A stretch of DNA of 64,000 nucleotides from Roseibium aestuarii (lineage in GTDB: Bacteria; Pseudomonadota; Alphaproteobacteria; Rhizobiales; Stappiaceae), in the NCBI RefSeq assembly GCF_008477545.1, contig NZ_VORA01000001.1, positions 558,001-622,000 on the forward strand, written 5' to 3'. How positions within the stretch are numbered: the first letter of the stretch is position 1; each line of letters starts with the position of its first letter. Shown in pieces: positions 8,299 to 16,028 of the stretch. The notes beneath the pieces are model-generated. The model had not been told where the DNA came from. It saw only the letters and a list, made by a program, of their open reading frames with translations, and did not search any database. The translations under genes and the position numbers were made by a program.

Positions 8299-9290
8299 GC
8301 CAGCGCCAGCCATTCGCTTGCGCGCCACGCCCAGGCCTTGGGCTTGCCTGCCCCGTCGAAACGCACGAACTCCGCGCTCATGGCCTTCAGTTTCTCGCCG
8401 TCGCCCGCCAGCCGCTCCACCGCAAGCCAGCGGTTCCACTCCAGCGCCAGCGACCAGTCCGCATCCCCCAGTCTTGCGTCGGGCAGGCGGTAATGAAAGG
8501 TCGGGCGGGACTTGATCAGCGGATCGCGGATGGCCTTCTGCACCCGGGCATCGTCCAGGTGGGAGAAGAGCGGCAGCATGTCGAGCTCCCGGTTGCGGGT
8601 CGGGTTGTCGGCCAGATAGTCGTCGATCAGCCGGTCCATCTCGGGCCAGTAGTCCGGCGAGAGGATCTTGCGCTGATAGGCGGCCGGGAAGGGGTCGGCG
8701 AAGAAGGTCAGCTTGCGGGTCGGGTCCACGTCGATGATCTTGCGCAGCCAGGGCGACAGCAGCAGATAGGCCTTCATCACGCTGGCGATATAGGCCGGCG
8801 AGGAGGTGGAGATTTCCGGGTTGAGCTGGGCTCCGAAGGCGTAGAGCATGTTGTCGCGTGTGCCGCAGGCGCCGGCCTCTTCCAGCGCGGTGACCAGCGC
8901 CGCAAGCTCCGGCAGATCCGAACAGGCAATCGGCGGGCAGACCACCTCGGCGGGGACCAGAAGCGCCGAGACATCGCCCACGATCTCCTGCAGCGACCGG
9001 CGGAAGCGGACCTTCAGATCCGTGGCGTCAATGGCCGTCTCGTCGCCCTCCGCGTCATGCACATACTGGCTGTCCAGCTCGCACACGAATTCGCCGAAGC
9101 GGGTGTCCTTCACCACGAAGCGGTGCGGATCCTTTTCCACGATGGTCCCGCCGAAGAGGGAGCGGACGAGCTCGGCACTGGCCCGCGCCGAGACGCCTGC
9201 AAATTCCAGCTCCACGCCGACCCGGCGTTCGGAGCCTTCCGCGGTCTGCAGCACTTGTGGCTTGAGATAATGGGATCGAAAGTCCTGCAC
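8295..9290 (-). CDS. Amidoligase family protein (COOH-NH2 ligase, glutamine synthetase-like fold)
   Basis: A 331-residue protein matching what I recall of the Amidoligase_2 family, predicted ATP-dependent ligases that join a carboxyl group to an amine. Visible features are RRVGVELEFAGVS (Glu27, Glu29, probable metal ligands), FVCELDSQYVHD (Glu71, Asp73), PAEVVCPPI at 113-121, GAQLNPE at 153-159 and the late SRPTFHYRLPD with an arginine for nucleotide. Start is GTG at 9290, with AAGGGCG upstream. It overlaps the C26 peptidase gene and lies 78 bases after a GT25 gene. Substrate unknown; peptide, polyamine or surface-glycan modification are all possible. Confidence 0.8.
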   Translation of the reverse strand: MQDFRSHYLKPQVLQTAEGSERRVGVELEFAGVSARASAELVRSLFGGTIVEKDPHRFVVKDTRFGEFVCELDSQYVHDAEGDETAIDATDLKVRFRRSLQEIVGDVSALLVPAEVVCPPIACSDLPELAALVTALEEAGACGTRDNMLYAFGAQLNPEISTSSPAYIASVMKAYLLLSPWLRKIIDVDPTRKLTFFADPFPAAYQRKILSPDYWPEMDRLIDDYLADNPTRNRELDMLPLFSHLDDARVQKAIRDPLIKSRPTFHYRLPDARLGDADWSLALEWNRWLAVERLAGDGEKLKAMSAEFVRFDGAGKPKAWAWRASEWLALA

Positions 9291-9368
9291 GTGGGGCGCC
9301 CTTGTTCCAGCCAGTCAAACGGGATTTCCCTGTTCAACGCCTGGCGCGCCGGATGGTTCAGTGGACTT

Positions 9369-10244
9369 TTACCGGCTTGTGGGCACGGCCTCACCGGAGG
9401 CCTCCACCGAAGCGTGGTCCGGGTGCAGGTCGGTCGCGACGCTCACCGTGCTTCCGGGCCAGTTCATCATGGCGGGCAGGCCCATCCAGATCAGGTCGGA
9501 GAGAAACTTGCGCGGCCCCTGATGAATGCGATAGCGCGCCCTGCGCAGCCACTGGTCGAGAGGCCGCTTGCGGATCTGCGGCGCGTTGGTTACCTCGACG
9601 TTGGTCGAGGCAAATCCACTGTCCTGGGAGGCCGGGAAGGGGCGGGCGGTGTAGAGCCTTGCTCCGTGCAGCCAGGACAGCGAGAGGTAATTGTCCCAGT
9701 GCGAGCGCAAGGGATGGGCCTTGCGCAGGATCTTGGCAGCACCCTGCCGAGAGTAGAGGGTCATTGCGGCACCCGGCGTGCTCTTGCGTGCCTTGCCGAT
9801 GGTCACGGGTCCGCACTGCATCACGGGCAAAATCGGCATCTCGCTGCGCCCCCATCCCGAGAGCTCCAGTCCGTCGAAATCGGGAAGTCTGTGCGGATCG
9901 CGCAGCACCTCCGCGACGACGGAGAGCGCCAGCGGGGTGATCCGGGCATCATCCTCCAGCACCACAGCGAAGGGCGCGTCGCTCTCCAGGAACCGGGTGA
10001 GCGCCTTGAAATGGGAGAGGCAGATGGCCGCGTCCACCACCGACAGAGGCATGCCGCCATCCGGTGAGAAGCGGTAGCAGCCGAGCGCGCGGCGCTCGTC
10101 CTCGCTGATGAGCCGCGCATCGACGGCAGGTACCCGCTCGACCACCAGGCCCTGCGGCTCAAGCTGCGCCCGGATCGCGTCAAGGCGCTCCGGACTGCGA
10201 TCCAGGTTGATCACGAGAAACGGGCAGGTCTTCAGCTCGGCCAT
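9369..10244 (-). CDS. Glycosyltransferase family 25 protein
   Basis: A 291-residue GT25 (LOS/LPS galactosyltransferase-like) protein. It opens with LVINLDRSPERLDAI, the family hallmark, followed by the CLSHFKAL block and VVLEDDARI, the probable metal and sugar-nucleotide site. ATG at 10244 is preferred because it places the first strand close to the N-terminus; ATG at 10271 would add nine residues. GT25 enzymes act on lipooligosaccharide or other surface glycans at the inner face of the membrane. It stands between rlmD and the amidoligase gene on the same strand. Confidence 0.85.
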   Translation of the reverse strand: MAELKTCPFLVINLDRSPERLDAIRAQLEPQGLVVERVPAVDARLISEDERRALGCYRFSPDGGMPLSVVDAAICLSHFKALTRFLESDAPFAVVLEDDARITPLALSVVAEVLRDPHRLPDFDGLELSGWGRSEMPILPVMQCGPVTIGKARKSTPGAAMTLYSRQGAAKILRKAHPLRSHWDNYLSLSWLHGARLYTARPFPASQDSGFASTNVEVTNAPQIRKRPLDQWLRRARYRIHQGPRKFLSDLIWMGLPAMMNWPGSTVSVATDLHPDHASVEASGEAVPTSR

Positions 10245-10283
10245 GGCTTTCTTTCGCGGGTCGGTCAGCATGTCGATCTTGGG

Positions 10284-11519
10284 TTATTTCTTAAGAATGG
10301 CAACAGCTTCCACGTGGGTGGAATAGAGGAACTGATCCACCGGCGTGACCTCCCGGATGCGGTAGCCGCCATCGAGGAGGATGCGAAGATCCCGGGCCAG
10401 CGTCGCCGGATTGCACGACACGGCGACGATCCGCTTCACGCCCGAAAGCGCGAGCTGTTCGGCCTGGGTGCTGGCACCCGCCCGCGGCGGATCGAAGACC
10501 ACCCCGTCGAAGGCGGCAAGCTCTGCGGCCATCAGCGGCCGGCGGAAAAGGTCGCGCCGCTCCGTGGTAACCTTCTTGAGCCCCTGCGTGCGGTTGAGCG
10601 CCTGCACCAGGCTCTTCACGGCCGCTGCATCCCCTTCCACCGCATGCACATTTGCCGCCATGGCAAGGCGCAGGGCGAAGGTGCCCGAGCCGCAGAAGAG
10701 ATCGGCGACCGACCGGCAGCCCTGCAGCCCGTCGAGCACGAGCCCGGCCAGAGCCTCTTCCGCTTCCTGGGTCGCCTGGGTGAAGCCGGCGGGCGGAGCC
10801 ACGACGGCGGTCTTGCCCATGGTCAGCTGCGGCGGACGGATTTCCAGCACCACTTCGCCGTTGACGGACAGGCGGGCCAGATCCAGCTCCATCGTGGCTT
10901 GGGAGAGGGCCGGGAGGCGCCGTTCGAAGTCGCGCGCCGCACCTTCCACCGCCACATCCGCGCCGCCGCCGGTCATCAGCACGGTGAAGCGCAGATCGCC
11001 CTTCTTTGGCATCAGCTCGGACGAGAGCTTGCGCAGGCCGGGCAGGAGCCTGACGATTTCGGGCATCAGCACCGGGCATTCGCGAATGTCGGTGAGCTTG
11101 TGGCTGGCCTTCTGGTGATAGCCGAGCAGGATCGCACGCCCGGCCCGCGTCGCGGTCAGCACCGCCCGTCGGCGGCTGTGCGGCGCAGAGGCGATAGTCG
11201 GCGCGACAGGGGCCTCGATGGCATGGGTCGCCAGCGCCTTGACCACCATGTCCCGCTTCCAGTCGAGATAGGGGGCTGTGGCCAGATGCTGCACCGTGCA
11301 ACCGCCACATTCGTCGATATGGCGGCAGATCGGGGTCACCCGGTCGGCACTCGCCTCCAGCAGCTCCAGCACCGTGGCGCGGCCCTTGTCGACCTTCGCT
11401 CTGACGGTTTCGCCCGGCAGGGAGCCGGGCACGAAGAGGCTGCCGGCGGGCGTCTCGGCAATGCCGTCGCCCCGGTGGCCGAGAGTGGAAATGGTGAGGG
11501 TTTGCGCGTCCTGTGTCAT
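10284..11519 (-). CDS. rlmD: 23S rRNA (uracil-5-)-methyltransferase, RumA/RlmD family
   Basis: A 411-residue SAM-dependent RNA m5U methyltransferase. An N-terminal TRAM-like domain (TISTLGHRGDGIA) leads to the iron-sulfur cluster cysteines Cys65, Cys71, Cys74 and Cys148 (CRHIDECGGC, RECPV). The SAM motif is DLFCGSGTF, and the catalytic cysteine is Cys369 in SCNPATLARD. These enzymes methylate a specific uridine of 23S rRNA, U1939 in E. coli for RlmD; the exact site here is not provable. It lies directly after tlyA, as in many Rhizobiales. Confidence 0.92.
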   Translation of the reverse strand: MTQDAQTLTISTLGHRGDGIAETPAGSLFVPGSLPGETVRAKVDKGRATVLELLEASADRVTPICRHIDECGGCTVQHLATAPYLDWKRDMVVKALATHAIEAPVAPTIASAPHSRRRAVLTATRAGRAILLGYHQKASHKLTDIRECPVLMPEIVRLLPGLRKLSSELMPKKGDLRFTVLMTGGGADVAVEGAARDFERRLPALSQATMELDLARLSVNGEVVLEIRPPQLTMGKTAVVAPPAGFTQATQEAEEALAGLVLDGLQGCRSVADLFCGSGTFALRLAMAANVHAVEGDAAAVKSLVQALNRTQGLKKVTTERRDLFRRPLMAAELAAFDGVVFDPPRAGASTQAEQLALSGVKRIVAVSCNPATLARDLRILLDGGYRIREVTPVDQFLYSTHVEAVAILKK

Positions 11520-11593
11520 GGCACAGGCGATACAGGGCGCAAGGCGTCAGGACAAGCGGCGAAAGTAACAGGGGTGGCGAAATTCCCCGAGGT

Positions 11594-12337
11594 CTAGCCG
11601 AGCTTGCGCCCGTGCAGCAGCCATTCCCCGTTGCCGTCCCCGCCCTTCACGGGGGAGGGGATCAGGTTACCGGCCTGCCACCCGGGCACCTCCGCCAGCC
11701 AGCGCTGGAGCCTCGCGGCGGTTTCCTCGGCGATCACCGGGTCGACCAGCCCGCCCTTGCCGATGTTCTCCCGTCCGGCCTCGAACTGCGGCTTGACCAG
11801 GAACACCCCCTCCGCCCCCGGTGCGGCCAGGGCGAGGGCCGGCGGCAGGGCGAGGGTGATCGAGATGAAGCTGACGTCCGACACAAGCAGGGACGGCGCG
11901 TCGCCGCCCAGATCCTCGCCCGTCAGTTCCCGGGCATTCAGCCCGTCGCGCCGCACCACGCGGGGATCGCCGGAAAGGCTCTCGTGCAGCTGGTCGTGCC
12001 CGACATCGATCGCATGAACCTTGCGGGCGCCCCGTTCCAGAAGAACCTGGGTGAAGCCGCCGGTGGAGGCACCTATGTCGAGACAGATGCGGCCTGTCGG
12101 GTCGATCCCGAAACTGTCCAGACCGCAGAGGAGCTTGAGGGCCGCCCGCGAGACATAGGCCGCCGCCGGGTCGGCGATGGCAAGGCTCGCGCCTGCCGCA
12201 ACCTTCTGCGCCGGCTTCAGGCAGGGCGCGCCATCCAGCGTCACCGTGCCCCGAAGAATGGCGTCCCGCGCCCGGGCGCGGGAGGGAAAATGTCCGAGAT
12301 CGACCAGAAGCTGGTCCAGGCGGGTCTTGTCTGTCAT
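11594..12337 (-). CDS. tlyA: TlyA family rRNA methyltransferase / hemolysin-like protein
   Basis: A 247-residue TlyA protein: an S4 RNA-binding domain over residues 1-62 (RLDQLLVDLGHFPSRARA), then an FtsJ-type methyltransferase with YVSRAALKL at 61-69 and the SAM loop DIGASTGG at 87-94. The actinobacterial homologue 2'-O-methylates 16S and 23S rRNA; the same is expected here but not shown. Its gap of 74 bases to rlmD suggests one transcript. Usual family length is about 245-270 residues, so the gene is complete. Confidence 0.92.
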   Translation of the reverse strand: MTDKTRLDQLLVDLGHFPSRARARDAILRGTVTLDGAPCLKPAQKVAAGASLAIADPAAAYVSRAALKLLCGLDSFGIDPTGRICLDIGASTGGFTQVLLERGARKVHAIDVGHDQLHESLSGDPRVVRRDGLNARELTGEDLGGDAPSLLVSDVSFISITLALPPALALAAPGAEGVFLVKPQFEAGRENIGKGGLVDPVIAEETAARLQRWLAEVPGWQAGNLIPSPVKGGDGNGEWLLHGRKLG

Positions 12338-12380
12338 GGGCGGCTTCTAGCGTCAGCGGCAGGCAAGGCCAAGGGCGATT

Positions 12381-12521
12381 TCAGAAACAGCCGGCGATGG
12401 CCGAGAGCAGCCTGTCGGCAAAGACAGATTCTCCGTTGCGCAGCCACAGGGCCACAGCCGCGCCCAGCACGAGGGCTCCGACCGCACTCAGTCCGGCATA
12501 AAGGGGCCAGTCCATCCTCAT
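12381..12521 (-). CDS. Small single-TM membrane peptide, 46 residues
   Basis: A short frame, MRMDWPLYAGL then SAVGALVLGAAVALWL as one transmembrane helix, then a short tail with RNGESVFADRLL and a terminal GCF. An AGGGAGA element lies about 11 bases before the first ATG; the second ATG at 12515 is also possible. It follows the SCO1 gene by 71 bases on the same strand and precedes tlyA. Its position suggests a role near copper delivery or cytochrome oxidase assembly, but I do not recognise it. Confidence 0.5.
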   Translation of the reverse strand: MRMDWPLYAGLSAVGALVLGAAVALWLRNGESVFADRLLSAIAGCF

Positions 12522-12592
12522 CCGGTCGGTGTCTCCCTGTCGCTCAAGGTTCGGTGCCGCACGAAGGTCTTCACCGGGTCGCGCGCGGCAGC

Positions 12593-13213
12593 TCAGCTTT
12601 CCGGTGCCGCCCCGTCGATCAGTCGACGCAGCTTTGCCAGTGCGGTCTCTTCGGCCTCATTATAGGCGATGGTGCCGAAAAAGCGATTGTCCGCGTCCAT
12701 CAGATAGACGGCGGCGGAATGGTCCATCGTGTAGTCGCCATTTTCCAGCGGCACCTTGCGGGCATAGACCTTGTAGGCGGTCAGAACCTCGTCGATCTGC
12801 GGGCGCGTACCGGACAGGCCCTGGATCCTTGCGTCGAAGGCCGAGACGTAGTCAGCCATCACCTGCGGCGTGTCCCGTTCCGGATCCACCGTGATGAAGA
12901 GATAGTTGAGCTTGTCCGCATCGGGCCCAAGTGCCTCGATCCAGCCCTGCATCTCGGACAGGGTGGTGGGGCAGACGTCCGGGCAGAAGGTGAAGCCGAA
13001 GAGAATGGCGGACGGCTTGCCGATCAGATCCTTCTCGGTCACCGGTTCGCCCTGGGCGTTGGTCAGGGTGAAGGGGCCGCCGATGGCCGCGCGCTGCACG
13101 CTGTCGCCACCCTTGGGCGCAACGATCTGGGTGACCATGGTGACGGCGGCCACGAAGGCCAGGACGACCACGGCCGCCCAGGCGGTGTAGCGGATGATTT
13201 TCAGTCGCGACAT
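12593..13213 (-). CDS. SCO1/SenC family copper chaperone
   Basis: A 206-residue membrane-anchored thioredoxin-fold protein. An N-terminal helix (residues 11-30) anchors it in the inner membrane facing the periplasm. The copper ligands are Cys77 and Cys81 in FCPDVCP and His165 in DHSA. SCO proteins deliver copper to the CuA site of cytochrome c oxidase and can act as disulfide reductases. It is downstream of a PCuAC gene, and together they form a usual copper-loading pair. Confidence 0.93.
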   Translation of the reverse strand: MSRLKIIRYTAWAAVVVLAFVAAVTMVTQIVAPKGGDSVQRAAIGGPFTLTNAQGEPVTEKDLIGKPSAILFGFTFCPDVCPTTLSEMQGWIEALGPDADKLNYLFITVDPERDTPQVMADYVSAFDARIQGLSGTRPQIDEVLTAYKVYARKVPLENGDYTMDHSAAVYLMDADNRFFGTIAYNEAEETALAKLRRLIDGAAPES

Positions 13214-13293
13214 GCTGATGCCTCATATGTGGGGTCGCCGGAGGAAGCGCACATGCCACCCCGGCGACCGTGGATCGGGAAGAGCCGCGCGGC

Positions 13294-13833
13294 TCAGTTC
13301 GTGTGGGCGGAGTGCCCCTGACCCATCTTGCCGTGATCCATCTGGCCCGCTCCCATCTGACCATGATCCATGTGCCCGGCCATGCCCTTGGCGCCGATCT
13401 TTTCGACGGAGAGGTCGAAGGTCACGGCGCCGGCCTTCTCGAAGGTCAGGGTGACGGGCACGGTCTCGCCCTGCTTGAAGGGGCCGGTCAGCTCCATGAA
13501 CATGATGTGCAGGCCGCCCGGGGCAAGCGCCACGGTTTCACCGGCCGGCAGCTCGATGCCATCCGTCTTCTGGCGCATGACCATGACGCCGTCCTTCATG
13601 GACATTTCATGCAGTTCGACCCGGTTGGCCGCAGGCGAGGCGGCAGAGACGAGGCGATCCGCCTCGCTGCCGGAGTTGGTGATCTCGACGAAGCCGCCGC
13701 CGGCGCGCGCTGCCGGGGGAGTTGCCCGGGTCCAGGCGTGGTCGAGAACGAGGGAGCCCTGCTGGACCGGCTCGGCAAGAGCTGCGGTGGACAGGGTGAT
13801 GGCCGCAATGGCGGCAAGAAGGATGGACTTCAT
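13294..13833 (-). CDS. Periplasmic copper chaperone PCuAC with Met/His-rich tail
   Basis: A 179-residue secreted protein. Signal peptide MKSILLAAIAAITLSTAALA is cleaved before EPVQQ. The copper site of the DUF461/PCuAC family is present: His75 and Met86, then His109-x-Met111 in GGLHIMFM. Beyond the domain, residues 151-176 form a Met/His-rich tail with two MDHG repeats (HMDHGQM, QMDHGKM), resembling extra Cu(I)-binding sites. Start at 13833 is supported by the signal peptide; the frame extends upstream to 14106 without reason. It lies between the DUF2946-like gene and SCO1. Confidence 0.92.
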   Translation of the reverse strand: MKSILLAAIAAITLSTAALAEPVQQGSLVLDHAWTRATPPAARAGGGFVEITNSGSEADRLVSAASPAANRVELHEMSMKDGVMVMRQKTDGIELPAGETVALAPGGLHIMFMELTGPFKQGETVPVTLTFEKAGAVTFDLSVEKIGAKGMAGHMDHGQMGAGQMDHGKMGQGHSAHTN

Positions 13834-13912
13834 GGGTAGTGTCTTTCTGTCTGAAAAGAGGGCGCGCGAGGGCTCGCGCTGGCGGGCGGTCGAGGACCGC
13901 CGTCGGGCCGGA

Positions 13913-14383
13913 TCAGACAGAAGGAGGGCCCCGGATCGCCCGGCTGCCCAGAAGGGCGTTGGACAGGCGGGAGGATGAGGCAAGGGGCAGAGGGGCAAGC
14001 GTGGATCGCTCCGGCCGCGTGAGGCCGTGGACCGGCTGGTCCGCCACCGCGCTGAAGCCGATGCCATGGAGGCAGCCGGAGGCGCAGAGGCAATGGCCGG
14101 GATCATGGGCGCCCGCAGGCGCCACGGGCAACGGATGACCGGCGACCTCCTCGGCGGAGGCGACGGACAACGGATTGCACAGGATGAGGGGGAGCGGCGA
14201 CGCTGCCTCTGAAGCCTGGGCCTGACCGGACAGCGCCAGCGCCGGACCTGCGCCCAGCAGCATCAGCCGGAAGACAAGGGCAATCAGCGCCGCGCAGACA
14301 ACAGGCAACCGTTCCTGCCGCAGGACTTGCAGCAGGGAAAGGCCGGCGGACCGGGCCGAACGAGAGGTGGCGCTTCGCGTCAT
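13913..14383 (-). CDS. DUF2946-like small membrane/periplasmic protein
   Basis: A 156-residue protein with a basic start, one hydrophobic helix near residues 27-51 (VVCAALIALVFRLMLLGAG), and a periplasmic part with Cys pairs (HDPGHCLCASGC) and a terminal SRAIRGPPSV. The short cysteine/histidine motif and the Arg-Gly-Pro-Pro end resemble DUF2946 proteins, which are often found with copper chaperone genes. ATG at 14383 is used; the frame also opens at 14437. It is the first gene of the copper module. Function is not established. Confidence 0.6.
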   Translation of the reverse strand: MTRSATSRSARSAGLSLLQVLRQERLPVVCAALIALVFRLMLLGAGPALALSGQAQASEAASPLPLILCNPLSVASAEEVAGHPLPVAPAGAHDPGHCLCASGCLHGIGFSAVADQPVHGLTRPERSTLAPLPLASSSRLSNALLGSRAIRGPPSV

Positions 14384-14443
14384 GGCGCGACTATGCCGTC
14401 GGGCGCGATCCGTGTCGAGGGTGGTCCGCTGTGGCACCTTGCC

Positions 14444-15841
14444 TCAACCCTCCTGACGGTCAGTTGTCCTGCCGGGTGCGACCGGCGCTTCCGCCCCGGC
14501 CTGCTCTTCGTTCGGGCTGGTCGGGTCGTCTTCGGACGACCGGTTGAGGGCGTCAAAATTGTAGATGTCGTTCTCGTAGGCCGGAAACTCTTCCGGCGGA
14601 ATGACGTTGGGCGCATCCACATCCAGCGGCTCGGGCGAGATGACCGCACCGACTTGCGCGGTGGCGGCATATTCGAAGTCGACCTTCTCGTCCGCTGCGA
14701 TGGGGCTGCGCACGACCAGCCGGGTGACGATGAAGCTCGCCAGACCGAGATAGATTACCGCGATGAGCACATAGAGGCCGGAGGGGCCGAGCGACTGCAT
14801 CATCGAGGAGGCGACCAGGGGTCCGACAACCGACCCCACGCCGAAGGACAGCAGCAGACCCGAGGAGGTCTCCACATAGTCTTCCGGTGCGCAGTGGTCA
14901 TAGGCGTGGGACACCGCGATGGCGTAGGTCGGCTGGGTGAAGATCCCGACGACGACCGCCAGGACCGTGGCAAAGACCGCGCCCTCGGGCCCGAACAGGG
15001 CGATGCCTAGCGCCACCGCACAGCTGGTCACGGAGAGGCCGAGCAGCACCTTGCGCCGGTCCATCCGGTCGGAAAGCCGGCCGAAGGGCCACTGGGCGAC
15101 CATGCCGCCGCCCAGCACGGCTGCCGAATAGATCGCGGCCTGATTGGTCGTCATGCCGATCTGCGAACCATAGAGCGGCGCAAGGGTCAGAAGCGCGCCA
15201 TTGGCAACGCCGATCATCAGGGTGCCCACGAGAGCGGCCGGAGAATTGCGATAGAGCTTGAGCGGGCGGAACTGGACGATGGTGATCGGCGCGGGCTGAT
15301 TGGCCCGGGTCAGGGACACAGGGATCACCGCAAGGCTGACCAGCACCGAGGCCACCGCGAAGGGAACGAAGGAATTGAGGTCCATCAGGGCGATGGAGAC
15401 CTGGCCCACCATCATCGCGGCAAAGAGCACCACGATGTAGAGTGACATGATCATGCCGCGCGTTTCATTGGTCGCCGCCTCGTTCAGCCAGCTTTCCACG
15501 ATCATGTAGAAGCCCGCGAGGCAGAACCCCGAGATGACGCGGATGATGAACCAGGTGACCGGGTCCACCGACACCGGATGCAGGATCGCCGCCGCCGACA
15601 TGAGCGACACAAGCGCCGCGAAGGCGCGGATGTGGCCCGAGCGCATGATCACATGCGGCGATCCAAGGCAGCCGAGAACCATGCCGAAGAAATAGGCCGA
15701 CGAGACGAGACCGATCGACAGGCTGCTGAACTCTGCCTGTTCTGCCGCCAGCGGAAGAAGCGTGGTCTGAAGTCCGTGTCCGAACAGCACAAGGCCAATG
15801 GCGATGAGGAGGGCGGAAACGGAGGCGACGATCTGCGTCAT
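14444..15841 (-). CDS. MFS transporter, YcaD-like
   Basis: A 465-residue major facilitator protein with about twelve helices (residues 1-390) and an acidic, probably disordered cytoplasmic tail of about 75 residues (DFDALNRSSEDDP and similar). The layout and segments such as GFYMIVESWLNEAA and LYGSQIGMTTNQAA match the YcaD group, of unknown substrate. ATG at 15841 is preferred to 15910 because it begins just before the first helix (TQIVASVSALLIAIGLVLFG). It separates dxs from the copper module. Confidence 0.88.
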   Translation of the reverse strand: MTQIVASVSALLIAIGLVLFGHGLQTTLLPLAAEQAEFSSLSIGLVSSAYFFGMVLGCLGSPHVIMRSGHIRAFAALVSLMSAAAILHPVSVDPVTWFIIRVISGFCLAGFYMIVESWLNEAATNETRGMIMSLYIVVLFAAMMVGQVSIALMDLNSFVPFAVASVLVSLAVIPVSLTRANQPAPITIVQFRPLKLYRNSPAALVGTLMIGVANGALLTLAPLYGSQIGMTTNQAAIYSAAVLGGGMVAQWPFGRLSDRMDRRKVLLGLSVTSCAVALGIALFGPEGAVFATVLAVVVGIFTQPTYAIAVSHAYDHCAPEDYVETSSGLLLSFGVGSVVGPLVASSMMQSLGPSGLYVLIAVIYLGLASFIVTRLVVRSPIAADEKVDFEYAATAQVGAVISPEPLDVDAPNVIPPEEFPAYENDIYNFDALNRSSEDDPTSPNEEQAGAEAPVAPGRTTDRQEG

Positions 15842-16028
15842 GGGCAAACCCTTGCGGCCGGCCGGAAGAAGGTGCGGCACCCTGAGATCAGGCGCCGATG
15901 CGAGGCGCACATGTCTCAGTCCGGGCCGGTCCTGTCAATCGCCGGAATAGGCAGTAGGCCCTCGCGTGAGAGCGGGGCAGGGCAATCGCGGCAGCAGGTC
16001 AGGGGGCGCCGGAAGACGCCCCTTTCCC

